DNA of 64,000 bases from the NCBI RefSeq assembly GCF_009663685.2, contig NZ_RCOG02000026.1:173893-237892 (forward strand), written 5' to 3'. The position numbers and the translations under genes are program-made. Positions 9,076-17,813 of this stretch are shown here, one piece after another; the stretch's first letter is position 1, and every line of letters begins with the position of its first letter. Origin of the DNA: Cupriavidus sp. U2 (GTDB taxonomy: Bacteria > Pseudomonadota > Gammaproteobacteria > Burkholderiales > Burkholderiaceae). The notes under the pieces are model-generated. The model was given only the letters and a program-made list of their open reading frames with translations, made no database searches and was not told the DNA's origin.

Positions 9076-9127
9076 TCGCCCCGAGCGGCCCGAGCGGCCT
9101 GGAAGCTGTGCCGGGGCACTGGCCGGG

Positions 9128-10609
9128 TCAGAACGATCCGACCAGTGTGCCGAGCACGATGACGGCCACCAGCGCCAGCAGTGGCCCGACGATGCCGACC
9201 ATCACGATGCCGCCGTAGCTTTGCTTGTGCGTGGTGCCGCAGACGGCCAGCAGCGTGACCACCGCGCCGTTGTGCGGCAGCGTGTCGAGCGTGCCGGCAC
9301 TCATCACGGCCACACGGTGCAGCACGGCGGGATCGAGCCCGATTTCCAGCGCCCGCGCCAGGTAGGTGCCGCCCAGCGCATCGAGCGCGATGGTCAGTCC
9401 GCCCGAAGCGGAGCCGGTCAGCGCCGACAGCACGTTGGTGGCCACGGCCAGCGACACCAGCGGGCCGCCTTCGATCGACAATACCCAGTCCCGTACCACG
9501 GCAAAGCCCGGCAGGCCCGCCACCACGGCGCCAAAGCCGACCAGGCTGGCCACGCTGAGCACGGGCAGGGCTGCCGCGTGCGCACCGGCGCCCATGGTTT
9601 CGCGCAGCGCGGTCAGGCGCCGCCAGTTCAGCAGCACCAGGCAAACAATGGCGGCCGCCAGCGCGACGATCACCGACCACACACCGCCCACGGCCTGCAA
9701 CGACGTGGCGCCCCATTCCGGCAGCGCCAGATAGTCCGCGTCCAGCCGCGGCAGCACGACCAGGCTCATGGTCAGGTTCACCGCAATCACCACGGCCAGC
9801 GGCAGCAGCGCCACCAGCGCGCCGGGCGGCTCGGCGCTGCGCCGGCCATGCCGCGCTTCGGCCGGATCGAACTCATGTGCGGTGCTGGCGCGCTCGCGGA
9901 TCAGCGGGCGTTCGGCCACCTCGGCCACCTGGGCCACCTGGGCCGCCTCCCCGATGCCATCCGGCAATCCCCCGCCATAGCCTTCCCCCTTGCGGCGCGC
10001 GGCACCTTCGCAGCGCGCCAGCCACCACATGCCGAATGCCAGCATGATCAGGCTGGCGACGATGCCCAGCCCCGGCGCCGCGAACGGCGTGGTGCTGAAG
10101 AACGGCATCGGAATCGCGTTCTGGATGGCCGGCGTGCCGGGCAGCGCCGACATCGTGAAGGTCGAGGTGCCCAGCACGATGGCGGCGGGCATCAGCCGGT
10201 GCGGGATGTCGGCCGCGCGAAACAGCGCATGCGCCATCGGCGCCAGCACGAAGAACGCCACAAACAGGCTGACACCCCCATAGGTGAGCAGGGCGCCGGC
10301 CAGCACCACGGCCAGTATCGCGCGGCGGGGGCCGAGCGTGCGCGTCATCCAGTCGGCAATCGCGGTGACGGATCCGCTGTCATCCATCAGCTTGCCGAAC
10401 AGCGCGCCCAGCAGGAACAGCGGAAAGAACTGGGCGACGAACCCCGCCGCCGTGCCCATGAAGGTCTGCGTCCAGTTCGCCAGCAGCGGGTCACCGGCCG
10501 TGGCAGCCGCCAGCAGCGCGGCGGCCGGGGCGATCAGCAGGATGCTCCAGCCCCGGAACGCCATCCAGACCATCGCCGCCAGGGCGATGACGATGCCTGG
10601 CAAGTCCAT
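9128..10609 (-). CDS. GntP-family (gluconate/hydroxyacid:H+) permease
   Basis: This inner-membrane carrier has 493 residues and 12 or more predicted helices. It contains GntP-like elements: an N-terminal FPLFLLGALFGKLMDDSGSV, ALLTYGGVSLFV, and a C-terminal segment ending DTLPHNGAVVTLL. A hydrophilic central loop carries an Ala-Gln-Val/Ala-Glu-Val run encoded by a 9-base tandem repeat. GntP-type permeases import gluconate, citrate-like or 3-hydroxybutyrate-like acids. It follows the patatin gene by three bases, so the two are coupled. In a polyhydroxybutyrate-forming lineage a hydroxyacid substrate is plausible, but this is inference. Confidence 0.85.
   Translation of the reverse strand: MDLPGIVIALAAMVWMAFRGWSILLIAPAAALLAAATAGDPLLANWTQTFMGTAAGFVAQFFPLFLLGALFGKLMDDSGSVTAIADWMTRTLGPRRAILAVVLAGALLTYGGVSLFVAFFVLAPMAHALFRAADIPHRLMPAAIVLGTSTFTMSALPGTPAIQNAIPMPFFSTTPFAAPGLGIVASLIMLAFGMWWLARCEGAARRKGEGYGGGLPDGIGEAAQVAQVAEVAERPLIRERASTAHEFDPAEARHGRRSAEPPGALVALLPLAVVIAVNLTMSLVVLPRLDADYLALPEWGATSLQAVGGVWSVIVALAAAIVCLVLLNWRRLTALRETMGAGAHAAALPVLSVASLVGFGAVVAGLPGFAVVRDWVLSIEGGPLVSLAVATNVLSALTGSASGGLTIALDALGGTYLARALEIGLDPAVLHRVAVMSAGTLDTLPHNGAVVTLLAVCGTTHKQSYGGIVMVGIVGPLLALVAVIVLGTLVGSF
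9912..9947. repeat. 9-bp tandem repeat inside the permease loop
   Basis: Four adjoining 9-mers (TCGGCCACC twice, then TGGGCCACC and TGGGCCGCC) encode the AQVAQVAEVAE stretch on the minus strand, in the cytoplasmic-loop region of the GntP permease. The unit is a multiple of three, so copy changes would keep the frame. Confidence 0.8.
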
Positions 10610-10612
10610 GGT

Positions 10613-11656
10613 TCAGACCTCCCGCAGCAGTTCGTCCAGATCGAACGAGGACTGGTTGCCCAGCGCATCGCCGTGCATGGCCAGGAACTGCCCGGCTGCC
10701 GCGCGGCCTTCGTCGCGCAGCATGCACAGGAACGGCCATTCGGCATTCATCTTCGACGACGACCCGAATTCGGCCATGCGCTCGCTGGCAATGCGGTGGA
10801 TGCGCATGTCGGCCCACTGGGCGCCCTCGGCAGCGCCAGGGTCGGCCACGCGCTGCAGCACGGCGATCATGCGCAGTTCCTTGAGCAGGGCGGCGTTGAA
10901 GGAGATCTCGTTGACCCGGCTCAGGATGTCGCGCGCGGAGCGGGGCACGCCGGCGCGCGCCACCGGGTTGATCTGCACGAGGATGGTGTCGCGCGACTGG
11001 CATTCGCGCACCAGCGGCGTGATGGTGGCATTGCCCGCGTAGCCGCCATCCCAGTACGGCACGCCGTCGATCTCCACGGCCTGGAACACCGTGGGCAGGC
11101 AGGCCGACGCCAGCAGCACGCTGGCCGTGACTTCCGTGTTCTTGAATACGCGGCCACGGCCCGTTTCCACATTGGTGGCCGTGACAAACAGATGAATCGG
11201 CGCCTGGGCCAGCACATCGAAATCGATGGTGGCCTGCAGCACCTCGGCCAGCGGATTGCTGCCGACCTTGTTGAGGTCATAGGGTGACCAGATGCGCGCG
11301 GCCAGGTCGGCGGCGACGAACAGCGGGGAATTGTCGAGCGTCCAGCGGCCCAGGATCACGTCGAGCGGGGTGCGGCGGAACGGGCTGAAGCGGGCGGCAT
11401 CGGACACCCGCTGCCAGAACGCTTCGAGCGCCCGGCGGGCGCCTCCCCGGCCATCGATCGCATGGCCGTAGACCAGCACGGCGGCATTCATCGCTCCGGC
11501 CGACGTGCCCGATATCCCGTCGATATCGAGCCATGGCTCCTCCAGCAGGCGATCCAGCACGCCCCAGGTAAAGGCGCCATGGGCGCCACCACCCTGCAGC
11601 GCCAGGTCGATCAGCAGCGGCTCGCGCGCCGCGGCGGTCTTGCCTTCCTCGTTCAT
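10613..11656 (-). CDS. patatin-like phospholipase
   Basis: The product is 347 residues. The oxyanion hole GGGAHGAF lies around residues 22-29, the nucleophile elbow GTSAG around 50-54 (Ser52), and the catalytic aspartate in WDGGYAGN near residue 203, so the Ser-Asp dyad is complete. Patatins hydrolyse acyl esters of lipids, and some bacterial ones act near polyhydroxybutyrate metabolism. The ATG at 11656 is preferred because GGGAG lies about seven bases upstream; a GTG eight codons earlier lacks a ribosome site. It is the first gene of a pair with the GntP permease and is divergent from yefM-yoeB. Confidence 0.88.
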   Translation of the reverse strand: MNEEGKTAAAREPLLIDLALQGGGAHGAFTWGVLDRLLEEPWLDIDGISGTSAGAMNAAVLVYGHAIDGRGGARRALEAFWQRVSDAARFSPFRRTPLDVILGRWTLDNSPLFVAADLAARIWSPYDLNKVGSNPLAEVLQATIDFDVLAQAPIHLFVTATNVETGRGRVFKNTEVTASVLLASACLPTVFQAVEIDGVPYWDGGYAGNATITPLVRECQSRDTILVQINPVARAGVPRSARDILSRVNEISFNAALLKELRMIAVLQRVADPGAAEGAQWADMRIHRIASERMAEFGSSSKMNAEWPFLCMLRDEGRAAAGQFLAMHGDALGNQSSFDLDELLREV

Positions 11657-11765
11657 CCGACGCTCCCGAAGGTGACTCACGTGAGGTACAAGCCGCTCTA
11701 TTATTTGTTGTGCAGTGCAACTTCAGCAAGGTTGACTGTTGGACCGGGGCCAATGCCGCTATACT

Positions 11766-11786
11766 TGTACAGCTAATTGGACATGT
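11766..11786. promoter_or_regulatory. candidate YefM-YoeB operator
   Basis: TGTACA at 11766-11771 and ACATGT at 11781-11786 lie just upstream of yefM. The Escherichia coli YefM-YoeB complex is known to recognise palindromes with a TGTACA core, so this is a good candidate autoregulatory site. The second hexamer is a palindrome but not the same core. Confidence 0.45.
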
Positions 11787-11801
11787 ATTTGGAGTGATGA
11801 A

Positions 11802-12071
11802 ATGCGCACAGTTCATTTTTCAGACGCCCGCAACAATCTCAAGGCAGTCATCGATCAGGCGATTGAAGACCACGACGCCGTGCTGATCACGCGCCGGGAT
11901 GCGCCGAACGCAGTGATCATGTCACAGGAGCAATACGATAGTTGGGCGGAAACGATCTACCTGCTGAACTCTCCGGCGAACGCCGCTCACCTTGCCCGTT
12001 CCATGGAACAGTTGCGCGCAGGCGAGATGCAGCAGCGGAAACTCGTCGACCCGGACGATGCGGCCGAATGA
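11802..12071 (+). CDS. yefM: YefM family antitoxin
   Basis: The product is 89 residues of the Phd/YefM fold. The N-terminal DNA-binding half is typical (SDARNNLKAVIDQAI, then VLITRRDAPNAVIMS), followed by a flexible toxin-neutralising tail. It neutralises YoeB by direct binding and represses its own operon together with the toxin. GGAG lies seven bases upstream of the ATG at 11802. The stop overlaps the yoeB start in the ATGA arrangement, which ties antitoxin and toxin synthesis. Confidence 0.93.
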   Translation: MRTVHFSDARNNLKAVIDQAIEDHDAVLITRRDAPNAVIMSQEQYDSWAETIYLLNSPANAAHLARSMEQLRAGEMQQRKLVDPDDAAE

Positions 12072-12337
12072 CGCGCAACATCCTGTTCACGGCCGATGCG
12101 TGGGAGCAGTACCTGTTCTGGCAGGGCCAGGACCGCAAGACGTTGAAACGGATCAATCAACTGGTCGAAGACGCGCGGCGGTCTCCATTTGAAGGCATCG
12201 GCAAGCCCGAACCCCTGAAAGGAAACCTGACAGGCTTTTGGTCACGGCGCATTGAGGACACAAATCGCCTTGTCTACAAGGCCGACGACGCGGCGGTGTC
12301 CATCGTCAGCTGCCGCTATCACTATGGCGACAGGTGA
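12068..12337 (+). CDS. yoeB: YoeB family ribosome-dependent mRNA endonuclease toxin
   Basis: The product is 89 residues of the RelE superfamily. All residues known to matter in E. coli YoeB can be matched: the glutamate in KPEPLKG, the arginine in NRLVYK, and the terminal CRYHY His-Tyr pair. Three extra residues follow the usual C-terminus. YoeB binds the 70S ribosome A site and cuts mRNA during translation. The toxin appears intact and is coupled to yefM by a four-base overlap. The module sits between the patatin gene and the sugar-acid cluster with no visible mobile-element remains. Confidence 0.93.
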   Translation: MTRNILFTADAWEQYLFWQGQDRKTLKRINQLVEDARRSPFEGIGKPEPLKGNLTGFWSRRIEDTNRLVYKADDAAVSIVSCRYHYGDR

Positions 12338-12361
12338 CGATGGTGTGGGCCCTCCCGGCAA

Positions 12362-13537
12362 TCACCCGATAATCTCGAACTGGTCGAAATACGCCTCGTT
12401 GAGCGTCAGCCCCAGGCCGGGCAGGTGGTCGTCCAGCTGCAGGTAGCCGTTGTCCGGCGCGGGTTCGCCCTGGAAGATGTAGTAGAACAGCTCGTTGCCC
12501 ACCTCCACGTCGTGGACCGGGAAGAACTCCGACATGGGCGATGCCGTGGACGCCATGGTCAGGTGGTAGTTGTGCATCTGGCCGGCGTGGGGGATCACGG
12601 GCACCGACCAGGCCTCGGCCATCGCGTTGATCTTCTGTGCCGCGGTGATGCCGCCCACGCGGTTGGTGTCGTACTGGATCACGTCCACCGCGCGTCGTTC
12701 CAGCAGGTCCTTGAAACCGTACGACGTGAATTCGTGCTCGCCGCCCGAGATCGGGAACGGGCTCATCTTCTTCAGTTCGGCGTAGCCCTCGATGTCGTCG
12801 GCGATGACCGGCTCCTCCAGCCAGCGCGGATTGAATTCGGCCAGGCGCGGGATCATGCGGCGGGCGTACTCGAGCGTCCAGCCCATATAGCACTCGAGCA
12901 TGATGTCCACGCCATCGCCCACCAGTTCGCGCAGCAGGCGCACCTGTTCCAGGTTCTTCTGCATGCCGGCCGGGCCGTCCTTGGGGCCGTAGCCGAAGCG
13001 CATCTTCATCGCCGTGAAGCCCTGATCCAGGTAACGCTGCGCTTCGCCCAGGAAGGCGTCGCGGTCATCGTTGTTGTAGAGCTTCGACGCGTAGCACCAG
13101 ATCTTCTCCTTGGTGCGGCCGCCCAGCAGCTTGAACACGGGCCGGCCGGTGGCCTTGCCCATCAGGTCCCACAGCGCGATATCGACGGCCGAGATCGCCG
13201 CCATGCCGATGCCCTTGCGGCCCCAGGCATGGGTGCGTCGGTACATCTTCTGCCACAGGTATTCGTTGTCGAACGGGTCCTGCCCGATCACGATCGGCGC
13301 CAGGTACTGGTCGACGATCTGCTTGGCCACGCGCGGGGCCAGCGCGCAGTTGCCGATGCCCACATGGCCGTCGTCGGTTTCCACCTCGACCACGAGCCAG
13401 TCGTGGAAGCGGAACGACCCCATGGCGTCGCCGCGGTCGTACAGGATGTCGGTGGCATTGGTGCAGAAGTGCGCCTGCGGCGGCACCGTCTTGCCTTTCC
13501 ATTGAAAGACGCGGGCGCGGACGTTGGTGATTTTCAT
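12362..13537 (-). CDS. L-rhamnonate dehydratase-like enolase superfamily protein
   Basis: The product is 391 residues of the mandelate racemase/muconate lactonizing group. The capping domain is N-terminal. The barrel carries MKMRFGYGP (general acid/base region), metal ligands in [14 protein letters not shown] and SGGEHEF, and a catalytic [12 protein letters not shown] segment. The GEHE and IPHA pattern resembles rhamnonate and related acid-sugar dehydratases, which convert an aldonate to a 2-keto-3-deoxy acid. Exact substrate specificity is uncertain. It is the last gene of a minus-strand cluster after the PdxA-like gene, across a 25-base gap, and near a DapA-like lyase that could use its product. 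Confidence 0.82.
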   Translation of the reverse strand: MKITNVRARVFQWKGKTVPPQAHFCTNATDILYDRGDAMGSFRFHDWLVVEVETDDGHVGIGNCALAPRVAKQIVDQYLAPIVIGQDPFDNEYLWQKMYRRTHAWGRKGIGMAAISAVDIALWDLMGKATGRPVFKLLGGRTKEKIWCYASKLYNNDDRDAFLGEAQRYLDQGFTAMKMRFGYGPKDGPAGMQKNLEQVRLLRELVGDGVDIMLECYMGWTLEYARRMIPRLAEFNPRWLEEPVIADDIEGYAELKKMSPFPISGGEHEFTSYGFKDLLERRAVDVIQYDTNRVGGITAAQKINAMAEAWSVPVIPHAGQMHNYHLTMASTASPMSEFFPVHDVEVGNELFYYIFQGEPAPDNGYLQLDDHLPGLGLTLNEAYFDQFEIIG

Positions 13538-13562
13538 GGTGGAGTCCTGGTGGCGATGGGAG

Positions 13563-14600
13563 TCAGGCGGCGCGGGCATCCGCCAGCCGGCGGGCGCCCA
13601 TCTGGCAGGCCAGGTGGAACGCTTGCAGCGTGGCGCCCGGATTGGCCCGGCCCTGCTGCGTGATGTCGAAGGCGGTGCCGTGGGCCGGCGTGGTGATCGG
13701 CACGGGCAGCCCGCCCTGTACCGTCACGCCGCGCGAGAAGCCCATCAGCTTGATGCCGATCTGGCCCTGGTCGTGATACATCGTGACGATGGCATCGAAC
13801 TGGCGCTGGTCCGGGCCGCCCTGGACCTTCAGGAAGATGGTGTCCGCCGGGAACGGGCCTTGTGCCGCCACGCCGCGCGACTGCGCCTCGGCCACGGCCG
13901 GGCCGATCACGTCGATTTCCTCGCGGCCGAATGCGCCGTTGTCACCGTTGTGCGGGTTCAGGCCGCATACGGCGATGCGGGGGGTCGCCACGCCGGACCG
14001 GCGCAGCGCGTGGTCGATCAGGTCGATGGCGTCGCGCACGCGGGCCGGGGTAATCAGCGCGGGCACCTCCTTGATGGCGACGTGCGAGGTCACGCGCGAC
14101 GTCCACAGGCCGTCCAGCACATTGAATTCGCAGAACGGGCCGCCGTAGCCCAGCTTCTCGGCAAACCAGTGCAGTTCGTCGTTGTGGCCCATGCCGGCCG
14201 CATGCATCGAACTCTTGTTGAGCGGGCCGAACAGGATGGCATCGGCCTGGCCCCCCTGGGCCAGCGTGAGCGCCACCTGCAGCGTACCGAGGCAGTAGCG
14301 CCCGCCAGCGGCGCTGGCTTCGCCGCGCGGGTAGGCCGGCTTGTCGTCGAGGTTCCAGTGATACAGGCGCGGGCCCTGCTCGGTGCCCTGGAAGTCGGGC
14401 CGCTCCACTTCGGGCAGCGACAGGCTCACGCCCGCCACGTCCATGCCGCGCCGCCATTCCTCGCGGTCGGCAATCAACAGGATGCGCGCCTGCGCGGCAA
14501 CGGGGTCGGCCAGCAGCCGGGCGATCAGTTCGGGGCCGATGCCGGCGGGGTCGCCGAGCACCATGGCAATGCGGGGGCGTTGGGGCATGTTTCGGTCCAT
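13563..14600 (-). CDS. PdxA-family 4-phosphate dehydrogenase (PdxA2-like)
   Basis: The protein is about 345 residues with the PdxA signature: [12 protein letters not shown] at the start, [30 protein letters not shown], the metal-binding MYHDQGQI, and a closing [10 protein letters not shown]. True PdxA oxidises 4-phosphohydroxythreonine in vitamin B6 synthesis. PdxA2 paralogues in sugar-acid clusters oxidise tetronate 4-phosphates in a route that needs a DUF1537 kinase, and none is seen nearby. The start is uncertain: ATGs at 14630, 14600 and 14588 all lie in frame and none has a clear ribosome site. A 9-base repeat covers the intergenic junction with the Bug gene. Confidence 0.82.
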   Translation of the reverse strand: MDRNMPQRPRIAMVLGDPAGIGPELIARLLADPVAAQARILLIADREEWRRGMDVAGVSLSLPEVERPDFQGTEQGPRLYHWNLDDKPAYPRGEASAAGGRYCLGTLQVALTLAQGGQADAILFGPLNKSSMHAAGMGHNDELHWFAEKLGYGGPFCEFNVLDGLWTSRVTSHVAIKEVPALITPARVRDAIDLIDHALRRSGVATPRIAVCGLNPHNGDNGAFGREEIDVIGPAVAEAQSRGVAAQGPFPADTIFLKVQGGPDQRQFDAIVTMYHDQGQIGIKLMGFSRGVTVQGGLPVPITTPAHGTAFDITQQGRANPGATLQAFHLACQMGARRLADARAA

Positions 14601-14611
14601 CAGAGGATTAC

Positions 14612-14643
14612 GTCCATTCAGTCCATTCATTCCATTCAGTCCA
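14612..14643. repeat. 9-bp tandem repeat at a stop/start junction
   Basis: On the plus strand the unit GTCCATTCA is present twice exactly, once with one change, and then partly. On the coding minus strand each unit reads TGAATGGAC, so each brings a TGA stop next to an ATG. The array begins at the Bug-protein stop and runs into the possible PdxA-like start. Confidence 0.85.
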
Positions 14644-15601
14644 GTTTCACGCCGAGTTCGGCGATCAGCTTGCCGTAGCGCGCATATTCGCTGCGCGAGA
14701 AGGCGTCGAACTGGGCGGGGTCCATCGCGCCGGGCACGGCCCCCACGTCGGCCAGGCGGCGGACGGTGTCGGGGTCCTTCATGACCTGGGCCATGGCGGC
14801 GCTGATTTTCTGCAGCGTGGCCGGGGGCGTGCCGGCGGTGGCGTAGACGCCGTACCAGGTGTTGGCCTGGATATCGGGCACGCCGGCTTCCTTCAGCGTG
14901 GGCACGTTGGGCAGCAGCGCCGAGCGTTTGTCGGACGTCACGGCCAGCGCGCGCAGCTTGCCCGCCTTGATATGGTTGATGACCGACGGCATGGTCTCGA
15001 AGCTCATGTCCACCTGGCCGCCCATCAGGTCCACCAGCCCGCTGGCGCTGCTCTTGTAGGGCACATGAAGCATCTTGCCGTGGATCTGGTGCACGAAGGC
15101 CGCCGCCGCCAGATGCTGCGTGCTGCCGACGCCCGACGAGCTGTAGCGGTACTTGTCCGGGTTGGCCTGGATCTGGGCCACCAGCGTCCTGGCGTCATGG
15201 ACCGGCAGCTGGTTGTTCACCACCAGCACGTTGGGCACCTGGGCCACCAGGGCCACGGGCACCAGGTCCTTCAGCGGGTTGAACTGCAGCTTGAGCAGGT
15301 GCGGCGCGATCGCCTGCGACGTCGACACGCCCATCAGCAGCGTGTTGCCATCGGGCGGTGCCTTGGCGGTGATGTCGGCGGCGATGGTGTTCGATGCGCC
15401 GGGGCGGTTGTCGACCACCACGGGCTGCTTCAGGATGGCGGACAGCTTGTCCGAGACGATGCGCGCCATGATGTCGGTGCCGCCGCCGGGCGCAGCGCCC
15501 ACCATCATGCGGATCGGGCGCGCGTCGTCGGCCCGGGCGCATGGCGCCGCCATGCCAAACACCGCGATACCGGCCAGGGTGCCGGCCATCCATGTCTTCA
15601 T
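14636..15601 (-). CDS. Bug-type (TctC) solute-binding protein
   Basis: The product is 321 residues with a Sec signal peptide (AGIAVFGMAAPCARAD) cleaved before about residue 25. The Bug family core is clear: VGAAPGGGTDIMAR, VVVDNRPGASNTIAA, YSSSGVGSTQHL, and VPTLKEAGVP. These periplasmic proteins trap carboxylates for tripartite tricarboxylate transporters. No TctA or TctB membrane partner is adjacent, which is common for the expanded Bug families of Burkholderiales. As the first gene of the minus-strand sugar-acid cluster, it probably captures the acid that the downstream dehydratase uses. Confidence 0.92.
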   Translation of the reverse strand: MKTWMAGTLAGIAVFGMAAPCARADDARPIRMMVGAAPGGGTDIMARIVSDKLSAILKQPVVVDNRPGASNTIAADITAKAPPDGNTLLMGVSTSQAIAPHLLKLQFNPLKDLVPVALVAQVPNVLVVNNQLPVHDARTLVAQIQANPDKYRYSSSGVGSTQHLAAAAFVHQIHGKMLHVPYKSSASGLVDLMGGQVDMSFETMPSVINHIKAGKLRALAVTSDKRSALLPNVPTLKEAGVPDIQANTWYGVYATAGTPPATLQKISAAMAQVMKDPDTVRRLADVGAVPGAMDPAQFDAFSRSEYARYGKLIAELGVKLD

Positions 15602-15846
15602 GATTGTCTCCGTCGATGGGCAGTCTGCGCTGCGTGACGTCCACTATACGAAAGGTGGGTACCCCCCGAAAACTGAGCATTTCTGAAGCGGCGATAAGCG
15701 GCGGTGATATCGGGGTTAACGCGGCGTCGGCGCGCTGGCCTGCCGCCGAGCGATCACTGCAGGCGATCAGGGTATCCGCAGGATTCAATAGGCAGGCCAG
15801 CGGGCGGCCCGTATATTTGGCGGCACAAGACAACAAGGAGACCCGC

Positions 15847-16797
15847 ATGACCCAGATTCCGGCCCGCAGTCCGGCGCCCGTCCCGACCCAGTATCGCGGC
15901 GTGTTCCCGGTGGCGCCCACGATCTTCGACGCCCAGGGCGGGCTGGACCTGGACGGCCAGCGCCGCTGCATCGACTTCATGATCGATGCCGGGTCGCACG
16001 GCATCTGCATCCTGGCCAACTTCTCCGAGCAGTTCGTGCTGACCGACGACGAGCGCCAGCTGCTGATGACCACCGTGCTCGACCACGTGGCCGGGCGCGT
16101 GCCGGTGATCGTCACCACCACGCACTTCAGTTCGCGCATCTGCGCCGAGCGCAGCCGCGCCGCTCAGGACGCCGGTGCCGCCATGGTGATGGTCATGCCG
16201 CCGTACCACGGCGCCACGATCCGGGTGCCGGAGCGCAGCATCTACGAGTTCTTTGCCACGGTATCGGCGGCCATCGACATCCCGATCATGATCCAGGATG
16301 CGCCGGTCAGCGGCACCACGCTGTCGGCGCCGTTCCTGGCCCGCATGGCCCGCGAACTGGCCAATGTGTCGTACTTCAAGATCGAGGTGCCGCAGGCGGC
16401 CGCCAAACTGCGCGAACTGATCGCGCTGGGCGGCGACGCCATCGTGGGGCCTTGGGACGGCGAGGAAGCCATCACGCTGATGGCAGACCTGGAAGCCGGC
16501 GCAACGGGCGCCATGACCGGGGCCGGCTACCCGGACGGCATCCGCCAGATCCTGGACGCCTGGCAGGCGGGCGATGCCGACGCGGCAGCCGATCGCTACC
16601 AGCAATGGCTGCCGCTGATCAACTACGAAAACCGACAGGGCTGGCTGGCCACGGCCAAGGTGCTGATGCAGGAAGGCGGCGTGATCCGCTCGGATGCCGT
16701 GCGGCATCCGCTGCAGCCGATGCATCCGGCCACGCGCGAGGGTTTGCTGAAGGTGGCGCGGCGGCTCGATCCGCTGGTGCTGCGCTGGGGCCGCTGA
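15847..16797 (+). CDS. DapA-family (dihydrodipicolinate synthase-like) lyase
   Basis: The product is 316 residues, a (beta/alpha)8 class I aldolase/dehydratase. The Schiff-base lysine is in SYFKIE (about residue 178). The usual catalytic tyrosine position falls in MPPYHG, where a histidine replaces the common second tyrosine. Such non-DapA paralogues cleave or dehydrate 2-keto-3-deoxy sugar acids to pyruvate and an aldehyde, or to a semialdehyde. The gene diverges from the Bug-PdxA-dehydratase cluster across 245 bases and could finish the pathway the dehydratase begins. The ATG at 15847 follows AAGGAGACCCGC, a good ribosome site. Confidence 0.85.
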   Translation: MTQIPARSPAPVPTQYRGVFPVAPTIFDAQGGLDLDGQRRCIDFMIDAGSHGICILANFSEQFVLTDDERQLLMTTVLDHVAGRVPVIVTTTHFSSRICAERSRAAQDAGAAMVMVMPPYHGATIRVPERSIYEFFATVSAAIDIPIMIQDAPVSGTTLSAPFLARMARELANVSYFKIEVPQAAAKLRELIALGGDAIVGPWDGEEAITLMADLEAGATGAMTGAGYPDGIRQILDAWQAGDADAAADRYQQWLPLINYENRQGWLATAKVLMQEGGVIRSDAVRHPLQPMHPATREGLLKVARRLDPLVLRWGR

Positions 16798-16813
16798 GCT
16801 GGCAGCGCGGTGG

Positions 16814-17740
16814 TCAGGCGGCGTGGGCGCGCAGGGTATCGATCAGCAGGCTCATCGACGCCGACACCGGGCGCCCGCGCCGGGTGACGATGCCGTACGG
16901 CCCGAGCTTGATCGGCAGGGGCAGCGGCAGCACGGCCAGCGCACCCAGCTGCGCGTAGTAGGCGGCCACCGATGCGGGCAGCACGGCAATCAGTTCGCTG
17001 TCGATCAGCAGCGAGGTGGTCATCAGCACGGCTGCCGTCTCGATGGTCGATGGCGGTGCCGGCACGCCGGCGTCCTCGAACGAGCGGTCCAGCAGCGCCC
17101 GCATCGGGCTGGGGCGGGGCTGCATGATCCACGGATATTGGGTCAGCTCCCCGAACGCCAGTTCGCTGCGTGCCGCCAGCGGGTGTTGCGGCCCGACCAC
17201 GATGGCCAGGCCCTCGTCGCCAAGCTGCTCGAAATCCAGCGCGCTGCTGTCCCAGCCCTCGGGCACGCGGCCCAGCACGATGTCGAGCTGGTCCCGCTCC
17301 AGTTGCGGCATCAGCACGTCGCTGGTGTCCACCTGCACGGCGATTTCAAGCTGCGGGTGGTCGCGGTTGAGCTGGCGGATGGCGCTGGCGAGCAGCCCCG
17401 GCGTGGGCGCCATCACCGCGCCCACGCGCACCCGGCCGATCTTGCCCGCTTCCAGCGCCACCAGTTCATCGCGCAACCCGGCCATGTCGGCAAACACGAG
17501 CTTGGCGTAGCGCGTGGCCGCGCCGCCAAAGCGCGTGGCCCGCAGCCCGCGGGCGTGCCGCTCGAACAGCGCCACGCCGAGCAGGTCTTCCATGTCCTGC
17601 AGCATCTTGCTGACCGCCGGTTGGGACAGCGTCAGGGCCTCGGCCGCCTGGCGCAGCGAGCCGCGTTCCTCGATGGCGACCAGCAGGCGCAGGTGCTGCA
17701 TCTTCAGGCGGTTGTGCAGGGCGGAGACGGACGGAATCAT
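16814..17740 (-). CDS. LysR family regulator (GbpR-like)
   Basis: The product is 308 residues. The helix-turn-helix (SLRQAAEALTLSQPAVSKML) lies unusually far in, after a leader (SALHNRLKMQHLRLLV) like that of sugar-responsive GbpR-type LysR proteins. The effector domain is complete to the C-terminus. It converges on the DapA-like gene with a 16-base gap and is the likely regulator of the sugar-acid cluster on both sides, by position only. Confidence 0.9.
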   Translation of the reverse strand: MIPSVSALHNRLKMQHLRLLVAIEERGSLRQAAEALTLSQPAVSKMLQDMEDLLGVALFERHARGLRATRFGGAATRYAKLVFADMAGLRDELVALEAGKIGRVRVGAVMAPTPGLLASAIRQLNRDHPQLEIAVQVDTSDVLMPQLERDQLDIVLGRVPEGWDSSALDFEQLGDEGLAIVVGPQHPLAARSELAFGELTQYPWIMQPRPSPMRALLDRSFEDAGVPAPPSTIETAAVLMTTSLLIDSELIAVLPASVAAYYAQLGALAVLPLPLPIKLGPYGIVTRRGRPVSASMSLLIDTLRAHAA

Positions 17741-17813
17741 GGGGCGGTGATGGCGACGTGGAGCAGGGCTGGCGCGTCATTCTAATGCGTCGGCCCTTCC
17801 GGCCGCCCGGGCT

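Noticed and set aside
9221..11287. 688-codon plus-strand open frame
   Set aside because: It lies antisense to the GntP permease and patatin genes, is Gln/His/Arg-rich, and has no domain.
15657..15664. GGGTACCC palindrome upstream of the Bug gene
   Set aside because: It is short, expected by chance in GC-rich DNA, and has no second copy nearby.
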